DNA from: Persicaria tinctoria
Lineage: Eukaryota; Streptophyta; Magnoliopsida; Caryophyllales; Polygonaceae
Direction: 5' to 3'
Assembly: GCA_037127255.1 (NCBI GenBank)
Contig: JBANSL010000013.1
Location: 27,871,688-27,935,687, forward strand
DNA length: 64,000 nucleotides
This document shows, piece after piece, positions 10,099 to 21,209 of the stretch. The position numbers and the translations under genes are program-made. Below the pieces are notes generated by a model. The model did no database searches. It was given only the letters and a program-made list of their open reading frames with translations, and was not told where the DNA came from. The first letter of the stretch is position 1. Each line of letters begins with the position of its first letter.

Positions 10099-10945
10099 TT
10101 TCTATCATTCATTCAATCAACTAACACAACTAACATTCCCCACAAGCTCATTACAATGAGAGGATTTAAGTTTAGGGATTCAAGGTTTGTTATGCTTGCC
10201 TAGAATTCTTGTGGTTTTGCTATGATTCAAGACTTGGTTGGTTGATTGTGAGACTTGATTTCTATATTATTCATGAGTTTATTTATAACCTTGTTCTTCA
10301 TTGTTTATATTTGTGATTCTTCCTATGACGGCACATCTAGTTAGAGTTCACATCTATACTATGAATCCGTTGTTTGTTTCTCGATAGCAAACGAAGTCAT
10401 TGATTTATTGATATTTCTATGCCTTTGTAGTGGATGATAATAATTGATCTATGTTGTGTAGATTCGATTAGGGCTGAGTTCGGTATGCGCCTATCTATCT
10501 TAATTGCATTGAATCAATGTGCCAATTGGTCTAAGTACTTGATTTCTTAATGCTATTCTTTAGTGATTTTGAATAAGATTAGTAAATCTCTGCGGATCTC
10601 TCAACCTTAGTCAAGTCGACATAGGCTTAGGAATAATATTGCAATCATCTCAATGATCAATAAATCAACCAATGTTGCGAATTGTAGGCAAACCACACTT
10701 TTATCTTTTGTCGTTTCTTTGTTTCCATCCATATTTTTATCTTAGTTTATTTGTGTTGATTTTCCTCATTCGTGTTCCTAGTCCTTTGTTAGTGTCATAA
10801 TTGATAAACACATATTGCATTGAAGTACTTGTTTCTCCGTGGGTTCGACCCCTTATTTATCCACTATACTAGGTTGCTAGTTGAGTTTATTTGTTTGGGT
10901 TATTTCTTTGGCGAGGTAAAATCTAACGACCTTTCGCTTTCCTCA
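10099..10945 (+). repeat. Family B1 5' LTR, 5'-truncated
   Basis: Matches the B1 3' LTR from 13282 onwards and the solo LTR from 23661 onwards ('cattcattcaatcaactaac' through 'gggttcgacccctta'). It ends CTCA at 10945, next to the primer site. The TGATAATGCAT start is missing because the family A LTR begins at 10098. Confidence 0.85.
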
Positions 10946-10949
10946 AAAG

Positions 10950-10970
10950 TGGAGACGTTGTCGGCAATGG
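10950..10970 (+). other. Family B primer-binding site
   Basis: TGGAGACGTTGTCGGCAATG is a degraded form of the tRNA-Asp-type site TGGCGCCGTTGTCGGGGA, which is intact-looking in family C at 26345. It lies four bases after the LTR. Confidence 0.65.
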
Positions 10971-10992
10971 ATAGGAGAAAGGATGCAAGAAA

Positions 10993-11721
10993 ATGGTCGA
11001 GCTACTTAAGGAGGTGTTGCCACTGCACATTACGGCGCCCACCGTGCCATCCACGGTGCCCGCCGTCTTTGCAGATCGCCCAAATGTAAGGATCCTAACC
11101 GAGCAAGAATATTGGGAGACGCATGGCTTCTCTGATGATGACTGGGATGAAGAAGAAGATCTAGTGCTTCTGGAAGAAGAGTCTCATGAGTCGACGCGTG
11201 AGGTTTCATCTATTATGCCTTCTTCTCCATTATCTTTTGTGCCCTCTCCTTTATCATCCATTATTTCCTCCTCCCCATCACCCATTACCTCTCCGTATCC
11301 ATCACCCACTAAAGTTGAAAGTCCAATGCTTATTGAAATGAAATCTCATGAGTGCACGCATGAGGATCTATATGTTTCGGCTGCTGAGTCATCTTAAGAA
11401 CCCATCTCAATTGCATCTATTGACGAACCAATTCCAGGGCCGATTTATGTGGCTCCTAAGCAAGGTAATGAAATTTCTAACACTTTTGTGGATTATGGTG
11501 AATATTTTGATCCCTGTGAACATTACTTCTACAAGACGTCAGCGGAACTGTGTTGGTGGTCTTACATTCCCTCTGGAAATGATCAATCTCAGTTAAGTAG
11601 GAAACTGTCAAAGCTTATCAACAAGGTATCCTTAATTGCATATTTTTTCATGTTTAGTGTTCATTCAAATTTTGGTTGGGCACAAGAATTTGATTTGCTG
11701 GCTTTAACAATGTCTGAATGA
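10993..11721 (+). pseudogene. Family B short ORF, shared with family C
   Basis: Two short frames, 10993-11397 (134 residues, Ser/Pro-rich) and 11449-11721 (90 residues), cover the 5' internal region. The second contains SAELCWWSYIPSGN and ends LTMSE at a stop. Family C has ELNWLYYIPST and then KELTMSE at the same relative place, so this is a shared element-encoded peptide or gag remnant. No known domain is recognised. After the stop comes a 'gacattaaccaatgacgctg' block that also has a counterpart in family C. Confidence 0.45.
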
Positions 11722-13230
11722 GTCTTAAGGTAAAGACAAAATAAACCGTCGAATCTATGACATTAACCAATGACGCTGCTTGGGAGGTAACCCATAATTT
11801 GTTTTCTAGTTTGTAAGTTTTTCAATTCCTAGTTAGGTATTTAGTTTTTAAAATTCAATAAAATTATAGAGTTCCATTTAGATATGTGTTTCTGGAGGAG
11901 TCTTGAGTTAACCATGAAATTTGCTTGATTGAATTACGGAGTTGGCGTTCTGCAAACACGGCGCATGTCGTCCTTCACACGGCGCCCGCCGTGGTTGACA
12001 GTGGCACGCGTCCGGATCTTTTGTAACATTGGAAGGGAGAATTTTCTATCCTTTTATTATTTTCGATTTTTAGGTTAGTTTATATTTTCTATCTTATTTA
12101 GGATTAGATGTTTTCTATTTTCTATTTTAGGAGTAGATTTTATTCTATCTATCTTTAGGAATAGATTTATTTGAGGTTATTTTTATTTATCTTCTTTCTA
12201 TTCTATCTATCGTTAGGATTAGATTTATTTCTTTTTATCTAGGATTAGATTATTTTTATACATTTTTAGGTTAGATTTATTTTCTATGTTAGGATTAGTT
12301 TATATTTATCTTAGGACTAGATTTTATCTTTTTATTTTGTTTTCTTTTATTATTTCTATCTATTTCTAATATTTCTTTTTCTTTTTGATAGATGATCCTT
12401 TCCTTTTCTAATTAACCATATATAAATTTGATTATTCAAGCCTTGTGACTAAGAAAATGCAAGAACCCTAATTTCTCCACTTGAATCTAAATTCCAAAAC
12501 CTAAGCCTTGAGTTTCAATCAAAAGCCTTTCTTTTCCCATCCATCAATACCCTTTATCCACAAAATTCGATTCTTTCCATATTATCACCGCTCCTATCAC
12601 TGAAAGAAAGACTTTGAAACCAAGTGCTGATCTTCAAAGATCAATTTGGAAGGAGTTTGGACGTCGAAACATCAACGTTGCAACTCAGATTCATGGTTCT
12701 GCACAGACGGCTCCCGCCGCCTTCTGACCGGCGCCCGCCGCTGCCCCAGTATTCCGATGGTTGTTGTCCGACGAATGTAGCCCCAACGACCATGATCAAG
12801 TAGGTCCCCTTTTTTTCCCCGCTTGTGCTTTTATTTTAAATTTTGTTGTCTTTATTTGATTTTCATTTAAGGATAATGAAAATTTTAAGTTTTGGGGGAA
12901 AGTGAAGTTAATTACTTAGTTAGGTTAGGTTATGTTTGAATTTTTATTATTGTTTTTATGCTATTTCTTTTATGTTATATAAAACGTCAAGAATGGAAAA
13001 AAATTAAAAAATGTCAAAATCCAAATATATATATACCATGCATTGTATAAATATGTGTTATTTAACTACCCATTTCTATGCATTGGAGTTATGGCAATTT
13101 GTTTATAACAATTTGTTTGCTTCTTTCATGTTTAATTTACACTTGCTATGGTATAAAAAAATTGTTTAGACATGAAGAAGTATCCATCTCTATGCTATAA
13201 TCTAGTTTGCTAGAGGACTAGCGAAGCTTA
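11722..13230 (+). other. Family B internal non-coding region
   Basis: There is no ORF of note. It holds T-rich repeats built on 'ttaggattagattttatt' (12070-12330), two GC-rich modules with 'cggcgcccgccg' (11979-11993 and 12717-12740), and A/T-rich sequence up to the polypurine tract. Confidence 0.6.
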
Positions 13231-13250
13231 AGTGGGGGGGGGGGGGGGGT
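13231..13250 (+). other. Family B polypurine tract
   Basis: AAGTGGGGGG followed by more G residues ends directly before the TGATAATGCA start of the 3' LTR. This is the expected position of the plus-strand primer. Confidence 0.75.
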
Positions 13251-14124
13251 TGATAATGCATATTTTATATAGACATATTTCCAGCATTCATTCAATCAAC
13301 TAACACAACTAACATTCCCCACAAAATCATTACAATGATAGGATTTAAGTTTAGGGATTCAAGGTTTGTTATGCTTGCCTAGAATTCTTGTGGTTTTGCT
13401 ATGATTCAAGACTTGATTGGTTGATTGTGAGACTTGATTTCTATATTATTCATGAGTTTATTTATCATCTTGTTCTTCATTGTTTATATTTGTGATTCTT
13501 TCTATGACCGCGCTTCTAGTTAGAATTCACATCTATGCTATGAATCCTTTGTTGGTTTCTCGATAACAAACGAAGTCATTGATTTAGTGATATTTATATG
13601 CCTTTGTAGTGGATGATAACAATTGATCAATGTTGTGTAGATTCAATTAGGGCTGAGTTCGGTATGCGCTTATCTGTCTTAATTGCATTGAATCAATGTG
13701 TCAATTAGTCTAAGTACTTGAGCTCTTAATGCTATTATTTAATGATATTGAATAAAATGAGTGAATCTCTGCGAATCTCTCAACCTTAGTCAAGTCGACA
13801 TAGGCTTAGGAATAATATTGCAATCATCTCAAGTATCAATAAATCAACCAATGTTGCAAATTGTAGGCAAATGATACTCTTATCTTTTGTCATCTCTTTG
13901 TTTCCATCCATATCTTTATTTTAGTTTATTTGTGTTGTGTTTCCTCATTCGTGTTCCTAGTCCTTTGTTAGTGTCATAATTGATAAACACATATTGCATT
14001 GAAGTACTTGTTTCTATGTGGGTTCGACCCCTTACTTATCCGTTATACTAGGTTGCTAGTTTAGTTTATTTGTTTGGGTTATTTCTTTGGAGAGGTAAAA
14101 TCTAACGACGTTTCCCTTCCGTAA
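13251..14124 (+). repeat. Family B1 3' LTR
   Basis: Starts TGATAATGCATATTTTATAT and ends near CCGTAA at 14124, where the solo copy ends CGTCA. It is 874 bases against 1402 in the solo LTR at 23103: after the first 30 bases about 530 bases are absent. It abuts copia E RNase H. Confidence 0.85.
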
Positions 14125-14654
14125 AATTTCTTTATGCTTAACAAGATCTCGAATAAAATGATATCGTATATCAATGTGCTTTGATCTTCCATGAAAACTA
14201 GATTTTTAGCCATTGCAATTGCTCACTTATTATCACACATGATTGGCGTTGGATACTTCTGTGACAACTCCTCTAAATTTATGCGAAGCCAAACTGCCTG
14301 CCATGTTGTAGATGTCACAACCATGTATTCAACTTCTGTTTTTTGGTAAGGCCACCACTTGTTGCTTTTTAGAAGACCAAGAAAAAACACCATCTCCTAT
14401 GTAGAAAACATATCCTAATGTGCTTTTTCGTGTCTCAACCTATCTTGCCCATTCACTATCTGTGTTCCCTTCTAATCTGTAATTATCTAACAGTGAATAG
14501 AAAATTCCATGATTTCAAGTACAACTGACATATTGTAGAATTCTCTTTGCTTCTTGCAAGTGTGACTGATACGGTTTTTCCATGAATTTACTGATTAACC
14601 CCACTCCATAAGCAATATCATGTCTAGTGGAAGTCAAATAGCGTAGACTACCAA
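14125..14654 (-). pseudogene. Copia E RNase H region
   Basis: Reads GSLRYLTSTRHDIAYGVGLI at the CACTA junction, then YQSHLQEAKRILQYV, then RKSTLGYVFYIGDGVFSW and, after a frameshift, FHGRSKHIDIRYHFIRDLVK next to family B1. These are the usual C-terminal copia pol blocks. There are at least three stops (for example in place of Lys after CT and Trp/Gln positions). The end of pol and the 3' LTR are missing because family B1 begins here. Confidence 0.85.
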
Positions 14655-14912
14655 CACTACAAAAAAAAAAAGAATTTAGCATCGGCATTTTACCGTGGAA
14701 AAAAAGCCAATCTGGGGTGGCAAAACCTATTTAGCCACGGCAAACAAGTGGTGGCCAAGTCTGGGGTGGCAAAATGATACTAGCTACGGAAGCTTGCCGT
14801 AGCAAAGAATCTAGCCACGGCAAAGCCACGGCTATGCGACCTCGGTAAAGGACACACCACATTTGCCACGGCTAGCTGCCGTAGCTAAAGTGTGGATGGA
14901 AAAAAAAAGCCT

Positions 14913-14952
14913 GTTTTTTAGCCCGGATTTTACATACCCGGGCTAAAAAGTC
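14913..14952. repeat. Hairpin at the inner edge of the CACTA left subterminal region
   Basis: TTTTTAGCCCGG and CCGGGCTAAAAAG face each other across about ten bases, giving a 12-bp stem. Only one copy is seen; it marks the change from subterminal repeats to AT-rich filler. Confidence 0.55.
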
Positions 14953-14999
14953 CAATATTTTTTTAAAAAAATAAATAAAATAATACACACAATTTAAAT

Positions 15000-15090
15000 A
15001 TACAATAAAAATTCATTAATTATACAAAATTTACATATATAATAAAATTCCATTAATTATACAAAATTTACACATAATAAAATGTCACAA
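15000..15090. repeat. AT-rich tandem duplication in CACTA
   Basis: Two copies of a unit of about 46 bases containing 'attaattatacaaaattt' follow each other. The rest of 14960-17740 is AT-rich with no supported gene. Confidence 0.6.
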
Positions 15091-16374
15091 ACTACATAAT
15101 TTATATACAATAAATATACATAATTATAAAATTTACGTAAATATAATTATACCAACCTTTAAAAAAATATATATATAAAATAAAAAGAAGAAGAGTATAG
15201 ATGCAACTAACTAATACCATAATAATGATAGTAATAAATAAATAAGCTCACTGGCAATATAAGCATTTCATTCTTTTTTGTAGAAGTTGTCCATCTGTCT
15301 TTGGTGTGCTGGATTGTAGTGGGATTACACTCGTACACCTAATCAGTTTCATGGCTGTTTGCCCATCTCTTTTGTGGGTTCATCATGACAACAAACTTTT
15401 TCTCTAAGAAGTTACTGCTTTTTCAATCCCATCCTGCAAATTACAAGCCAAAATACATCTATCAGGAGAGCATTCAGAATATGGATTATACCTAACATCA
15501 GCTAGCTATAGTACAAAGCACATACTGGAGTTTGATAGCAGGTAGGCAGGTGAAAATGAAATACAAGTCATCATCCAATTTTTAGAGTATAAACCTACAA
15601 GACAAAGCACATACTTTATGCAAACAGACCAAAGCATGACAAACTTACATATGACAACATATAAACTTCTAATGTTACTCTGGGATAGGAAACCGATTAG
15701 CCTATGAACTAACTATCCTCACTGAAGTATACTTAGACATTTCACTTTCACAATAAATTATTGTCAACAAATAGACTTTCTATTGTAGCTAGTTGTAAGA
15801 AGCTCCGACCCAAAAAAACAAAGTATCTAGTGAGAAACTGATAGATCAGAATAATGCATGAAAATCAAAGATGACACAACCTGAAACAACACCATCAGAT
15901 TCTACATGTAGAAGACGTATCTCCCAAATTTGCAGCAATAAATTTGGGAATGTTGTATAGAATAATGCAATATCTTGCTGGAAGGCAATGCTGTTCAGAT
16001 ACAGCCCCATCAGATACTGCATTAGTATCTCATCTACTCTTCCCTATTATTTTTCTTTTAACCGTTAATATACACCACCTAAGACGTTCAGATAATACAT
16101 TTGTGCACATTTTGAGTTGTCAAAAAATTGGAGACAAACTCCAAACCACATTCAAAATAAACAATATTAAAAGTGTATAATTATTAATAAAAAGCAAGAG
16201 GATATCATGAAGGTAAGGTATCAAAACCAAATAAATAGCAAATTGTTACATGTGAGTCGGAGAATGGTTCATAAATAATAGAGTTAAACATAAGAGATAT
16301 ACTACTTTATTTATATAGAAAATGGTATCCATATAGCTAGAAATTGGAGTCAAATCTGATAAAAAGAATAAGCT

Positions 16375-16600
16375 GCCACTCATCCAAGCAACTAAAAAAC
16401 AAGCTATATATTTAAAGGGAAACAACTATTAGGGATGTTAAAAACAAGCTACTAATTTTCCATCCAAGCAACTAAAAAAGAATAAGGAATCATCAATATA
16501 TAAATTCCATTCATAGACACTGTATACAATGGAAATCCTAGACTATTTAAAGGGAAACAACTACTAGGGATGTTAAAAACAAGCTACCACTCATCCCACT
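16375..16600. repeat. Dispersed duplication in CACTA
   Basis: The block 'tttaaagggaaacaacta' plus 'agggatgttaaaaacaagct' occurs at about 16420 and 16545, and 'catccaagcaactaaaaa' at 16380 and 16465. This is a local duplication of about 125 bases. Confidence 0.6.
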
Positions 16601-17749
16601 AACAGCCAATACACTTGACAAGAATAAAAATATAAAACTGTTAACTTGACTAAGGCACTAAATCATCATGACCTGATGGCTTATATGAGATAAAATTTTC
16701 CATACGATACAATTGCAGACACCCATATTGAAATAAGCAAACCCACTAGCAAGAATCACTATTTAGATGTACAAAGTGAATCAACTAAAAAAGGCAAGAG
16801 CATTAAAGCATGACAGTAATTCCAGGGAGGTATATGCCTAACCATGGACAGCAAACCCAACTGCTAAGCCATAGCCAACAGAAACTGAATCAAAGTAGAA
16901 ACAACAGGGAGGTACATGAATGCTTTGCCAAATAACCCCAACGTCTAATGGGAGTACATGTTTAGTAAAAATAGCTAAATGTGACTGTTAGGTAACGATT
17001 AATTGTAATTGTAATAAAAACATCTGGCAGATTCTGGATACACTTCCCCTCACAAAGGCTAGTGGCAATTAGGTTCGAATTCAATTTTGGTGCCTCTGTA
17101 TTTTTAAGACAATGAGGTGCCTCTATAAAGAAGATAGGAAGATGTACAGTTTGAGTTCAATTTTGGTTCTTTCAAAAATGATTATTTGAATGCACAATCA
17201 CAAAATCAAATATAGACAGGCCTATAAATGCAATTACAGCTGAAAGTGTAATTGAAAGCCATTTACAATTGTGAGTTGGCAATATGCAAACAAGTGACTA
17301 TTAACAGAAATTGCATAGATATTCTTTGCACCTGGCTAAATAAATCAAATACAACTTGAATATAAACATAACTTGAATATAAATATAACTTAAACACTCA
17401 CTCCCACTCTTACCTACAATTCCAACAAGATTTGACCTCATGATACTAAATGAATATAAATATAACTTGAATTAGCTCATAAAGAAAATCATGCTGAGAG
17501 CCATGAGATATACAGGGATGGAGCAGAGTTATATAGTTACGTGAATGGTGGAATAGAAAACAAATAAATAAATAAACAAAAGAAGTGCAACTTGGGGAGG
17601 GGCAATCACCCATAATAATATTCACAAGTTTGGTACCGGAATTCAACAACTAATAACCCAAAAAAAGCCAGATAAAACTCAAGTACAAATGTATATCTAT
17701 CTATCTATCTTAAGGGTGGTTTTCTATAATTTACCCAAATACAAATGTA

Positions 17750-17982
17750 CTCCCTCCGTCCAAAAATACATTGCCTTTTAGGCTCGTGCACGCGAATTAA
17801 GGAACCTATTTTACCTCTTAATTACTACCTACACATCTAAAAACTTAAAATGTACTTTAGAGGTAATAAAGTAAAAAAAATGTACTTTAGAGGTAATAAT
17901 TACTACCTACACATCTAAAAGTCCATGTATTTCCGACAAAATTTCGAGGCCTAAAAGGCCATCTATTCTTGGACGGAGGGAG
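17750..17982. mobile_element. Stowaway MITE
   Basis: CTCCCTCCGTCCAAAAATA at the left mirrors GGACGGAGGGAG at the right, with TA on each side (17748-17749 and 17983-17984). TIR sequence, TA duplication and length of 233 bases are those of Stowaway (Tc1/mariner-derived) elements. It lies inside the CACTA interior and is flanked by TATC repeats. Confidence 0.92.
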
Positions 17983-19575
17983 TATATCTATCTATCTATC
18001 TAATAAACAAAAAAAGTAGCTAATAAAGGTGGATATTTTTCTTGCAAGTAAGCTGAGTGTAATGAATATCTCATAGCTCAAATCAAGTGATTAGATATCT
18101 TAAGAAATAAGTATCAATGATATATATTTTGTTGTCTCCGTTTTTCTCACTCAAGCTCTCAGTACTTTTTTTTTTTTTTTGCATCTTCTTTATGCATGGG
18201 TGGTCTAAGATATCATCTATAGCTTGGTTTCTTTTATGTGCTTTCCTGTCCTTATCGATTTTCTAATTTGAACACTTAATGAACACATATGGTCTTGTTT
18301 ATTTGCTTATATATATTCATCTAAACACTTCCAGGGGAGTTGGCTGGCCAAAATTCATTCTCAACACCTTAGTGGTGCAAAAAAAAAATAGCCTTTTCAG
18401 TTATGCAAAACTGATTCTTAGATCTAATTTCACACCACTCCAACCTTAAATCTTTTGGTAGTAATGTGCTTAACAGTGCTACAGCTGAAAATCTGGGTTA
18501 ATTTTCTTATCTTATCATCAAATCTTAGTTGTTTATTTTAAACCACTAAAACAATGTCACAAGGTAATCGAAACACAAGTTCCTTCCCAAAATCTCTCTT
18601 AAGCATTTTGAAAAACACCTTTAAAGGCATAAAAGCAAAGAAACACCAAGCCTCGATATCAAATTGTATAAATGGAAGAAGGAAGTATATTAAAATACAT
18701 AAACACCACTTTCACTGTAACAGATTGCCTAAATCACATAAGAGAATAAAAAGACCCGGGAAAAGAGGAACTCGATAATGAGAATCTAGTTTTGGTAGAA
18801 AAAAGAGAGAAATTGAATTGAATTGAAGAGGAAATAAAACAAGAATTGAATTGAATTGAAGAGTGAAAAATATACATGTGATTAGGCCACAACGAAGCCC
18901 GATGATATCATTCAACAAATTCGAACCAGACAGCGAATTAAGACAAGCCTGGAATTAAGAATATCAAATTCAAAATTAAAACAAAATCCAAACCAGAAAC
19001 CATACGGGAAGAAGGGGCAGTAATTAGAGTAAATCCAATCAAAACCATAAAAATAAACTAAGACAGACCGAAAGTAGGCTAAATTCAAACCTTACTGCAA
19101 ATAATATATATTGTATTAATTTCTTTCTCCAACCAAGATCTTATCATTTATACTAAGTCATATGAATATCGACCAAATCCGCCCCTTACACACCCATAAA
19201 TGGTCAAATCCCAACGAAACTAAACAAACCATTAAGATTTGATTATGCACTAATGACAGATGGATGTTAAACTGACAGCCCAGTTTATAAATCAACTTAC
19301 AAGATGCAACATCAAAAGCTATTTAGTATAGAAGACCAATGCAGAAGCAAGTAATATCACTATATCACTACATAAAGGGTACTCTTAACCTATTTTCCAA
19401 AAATATATGCAATGTATTCCCAATGAATTAATCCTGCCACAAACCTATTTTCCAATAATTCCATTCAGCTAGAAGCTTAATATGAAATAGAAGGTATAAA
19501 AAAGAAGCTTGACATCTTGATTTCTTCTAAGAAAATCGAAGTATGTTGCCTCTTTCTTGAACTGCAGAACCAAAC

Positions 19576-19659
19576 TTGAGCAACAAAGTTGCTAACAACA
19601 CGTTTGTCATCAATACACATTCTAGGTCCATATGTATTGAAGATACGAGCAATATGGAC
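19576..19659 (-). pseudogene. UXS: Captured exon of UDP-glucuronate decarboxylase (UDP-xylose synthase)
   Basis: On the minus strand, right after an acceptor TTTTGCAG, 28 codons read [18 protein letters not shown] and then [10 protein letters not shown], followed by GT. This is a highly conserved block of UXS, the NAD-dependent short-chain dehydrogenase that turns UDP-glucuronate into UDP-xylose. Both splice dinucleotides are kept, so a genomic piece, not a cDNA, was taken up by the CACTA element. One residue (Lys where Gly is usual after IDD) differs. I found no other UXS exon nearby. Related sugar-nucleotide dehydratases share part of the motif, but the full block favours UXS. Confidence 0.82.
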
Positions 19660-19707
19660 CTGCAAAACAAGGGAGAAATTGAATCAGTTTATAGGATACT
19701 AGAAGAG

Positions 19708-19799
19708 AAGTGATGTCGTCTCATCAAAGTTTTCCACCCAATAGCAAATTAAGTAAGTGATGTGGCCTCATCAAAGTTTTCCACCCAATAGCAAATTAA
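19708..19799. repeat. Tandem duplication of about 47 bases in CACTA
   Basis: 'tcatcaaagttttccaccca' with 'atagcaaatta' occurs twice in direct succession. It lies just upstream, on the minus strand, of the captured UXS exon. Confidence 0.75.
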
Positions 19800-21209
19800 C
19801 TTAACTATTACAAATATATCAGAATGGTATCTCAAATTTATTACATAGCAAGGATTTTTTTCGTTATACTAACATTTCCCATGAATCACTGCAGACATAT
19901 AAAATATTGCTTTGTAGAGATATTTAAGGTCTCAAAGGTTAAAAGATACTAGGTATGCAAGATCTCACAGGATTTGTTCAACACACCATGAACTAAACAG
20001 AAAAATACTGGTCAACCTTCAAGATAAGGTCATCCATCATAAGACAGAACGCAGTAAATTACCTCAACTTCAAGATAACACTATCCTAGACATCTCTTAT
20101 GTAATCCAAACTACGCTCCTCAAATATAAAGACTAAATCGCAATGCTAACAATTGAAAATAAAAGACCCAAGATGTGATCCAGAATAACCAGTAGAAAAT
20201 CCTCAATTAGGGGATGGTAACCTCATTTTGAAACCACAATCCTGAGTTAGGTCGGATCCAGAATAAAGAAATTCCTTGACCAGTAACTTGAAGGGGCGAC
20301 AATTCAAGCAAAACATAATTTCTTGACCTAGATCAAATCGAACAAAACAACAACAAAACATCAACGAAGAGCAAACCCTAACAAATTAAAAATTAGGCAA
20401 ATTAAGGAAATTGTAAAATGTCGATTAGAAAGGGGGAAGATGGGCAGCAACTTCCCTAATCAAAGAAAGAACAAATTGACCTTCAAATTAAGAGTGCTAG
20501 ATGAGCAGGTGGAGAACCTAATCAAAGAAAGAGAACAAACTGGCCTTCAAAGGGGGAAGGGGGAAGACGGCCATCACTGAGGACGGGTCGCCGGAGGAGG
20601 AAAACATCACTGAACCGACGAGGACGACCGGAGGAGGAAGGCAGGACTGAACCGGAGAGATGACGACCGGATGAGGAAGGCAGTACTGAGGAAGGGTCGC
20701 CTGAGCAGGTCGATTTGAGAGGTGGCTCACGGATTGAATGTAGGGTTTGGGGGTTTGAGGGCGATTTAGGGTTTGGGATTTGGGATCTGGTGAGAGGTGG
20801 CTTGCGATCTGATTGAGTGGGGGAGAGAGAAAATGATAGAGAAAGTGAAAAAAAGGGGTTAGATGTTTTTTTAAGTGTACGACTTTATTTAGCTACGGAG
20901 CCAAGCCGTGATAAGTTTGGCACATTTTCTTCATTTTTTGCCACAGTAGGACCTTACCGTTGCATACATTATTGCCAGCTTGAGTGAAGTTAGCCACGGG
21001 ATTGCTGTTTTCGTGGCAAATTTCAGCTACGGCTCCTCATCCGTTGCTACGCCATAGCCAAAGTCTACCTACTAGCTACGGCAGACCCTTGCCGTTGCTA
21101 CCGTTCTCCTCATCCGTAGCTTCACCGTGGCCAAAATCACCCTACTGGCTAGGCAAACCCTTGCCGTTGCTACCGTGCGTGGCAAAATTCTTTTTTTTTT
21201 GTAGTGCAA

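Larger units (their letters stand above)
10099..14124 (+). mobile_element. Family B non-autonomous LTR retrotransposon (copy B1)
   Basis: The element has a truncated 5' LTR (10099-10945), a tRNA-Asp-type primer site, an internal region of 2.3 kb with only a degraded short ORF, a G-rich polypurine tract and a 3' LTR (13251-14124). The LTR copies match closely over about 850 bases. No protease, RT, RNase H or integrase is present, so it is a large non-autonomous derivative of the kind seen around Tat/Athila lineages. It interrupts the RNase H region of copia E at 14124/14125. Its 5' LTR is cut by the family A LTR. Confidence 0.85.
14655..21206. mobile_element. CACTA (En/Spm-type) transposon, non-autonomous
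   Basis: The ends are CACTACAAAAAAA at 14655 and TTTTTTTGTAGTG at 21206, flanked by the 3-bp duplication CAA at 14652-14654 and 21207-21209. Subterminal regions (14690-14900 and 20880-21180) hold many copies of 'agctacgg', 'gccacggc' and 'ccgttgctacg' words, the transposase-binding repeats typical of CACTA. The 6-kb interior is AT-rich, with no transposase frame. It contains a UXS exon fragment, a Stowaway MITE and tandem repeats. It splits copia E between RT and RNase H. Confidence 0.93.

Noticed and set aside
18554..18778. Plus-strand frame of 74 codons in the CACTA interior
   Set aside because: Lys/His/Ser-rich, no recognisable exon borders or domain.
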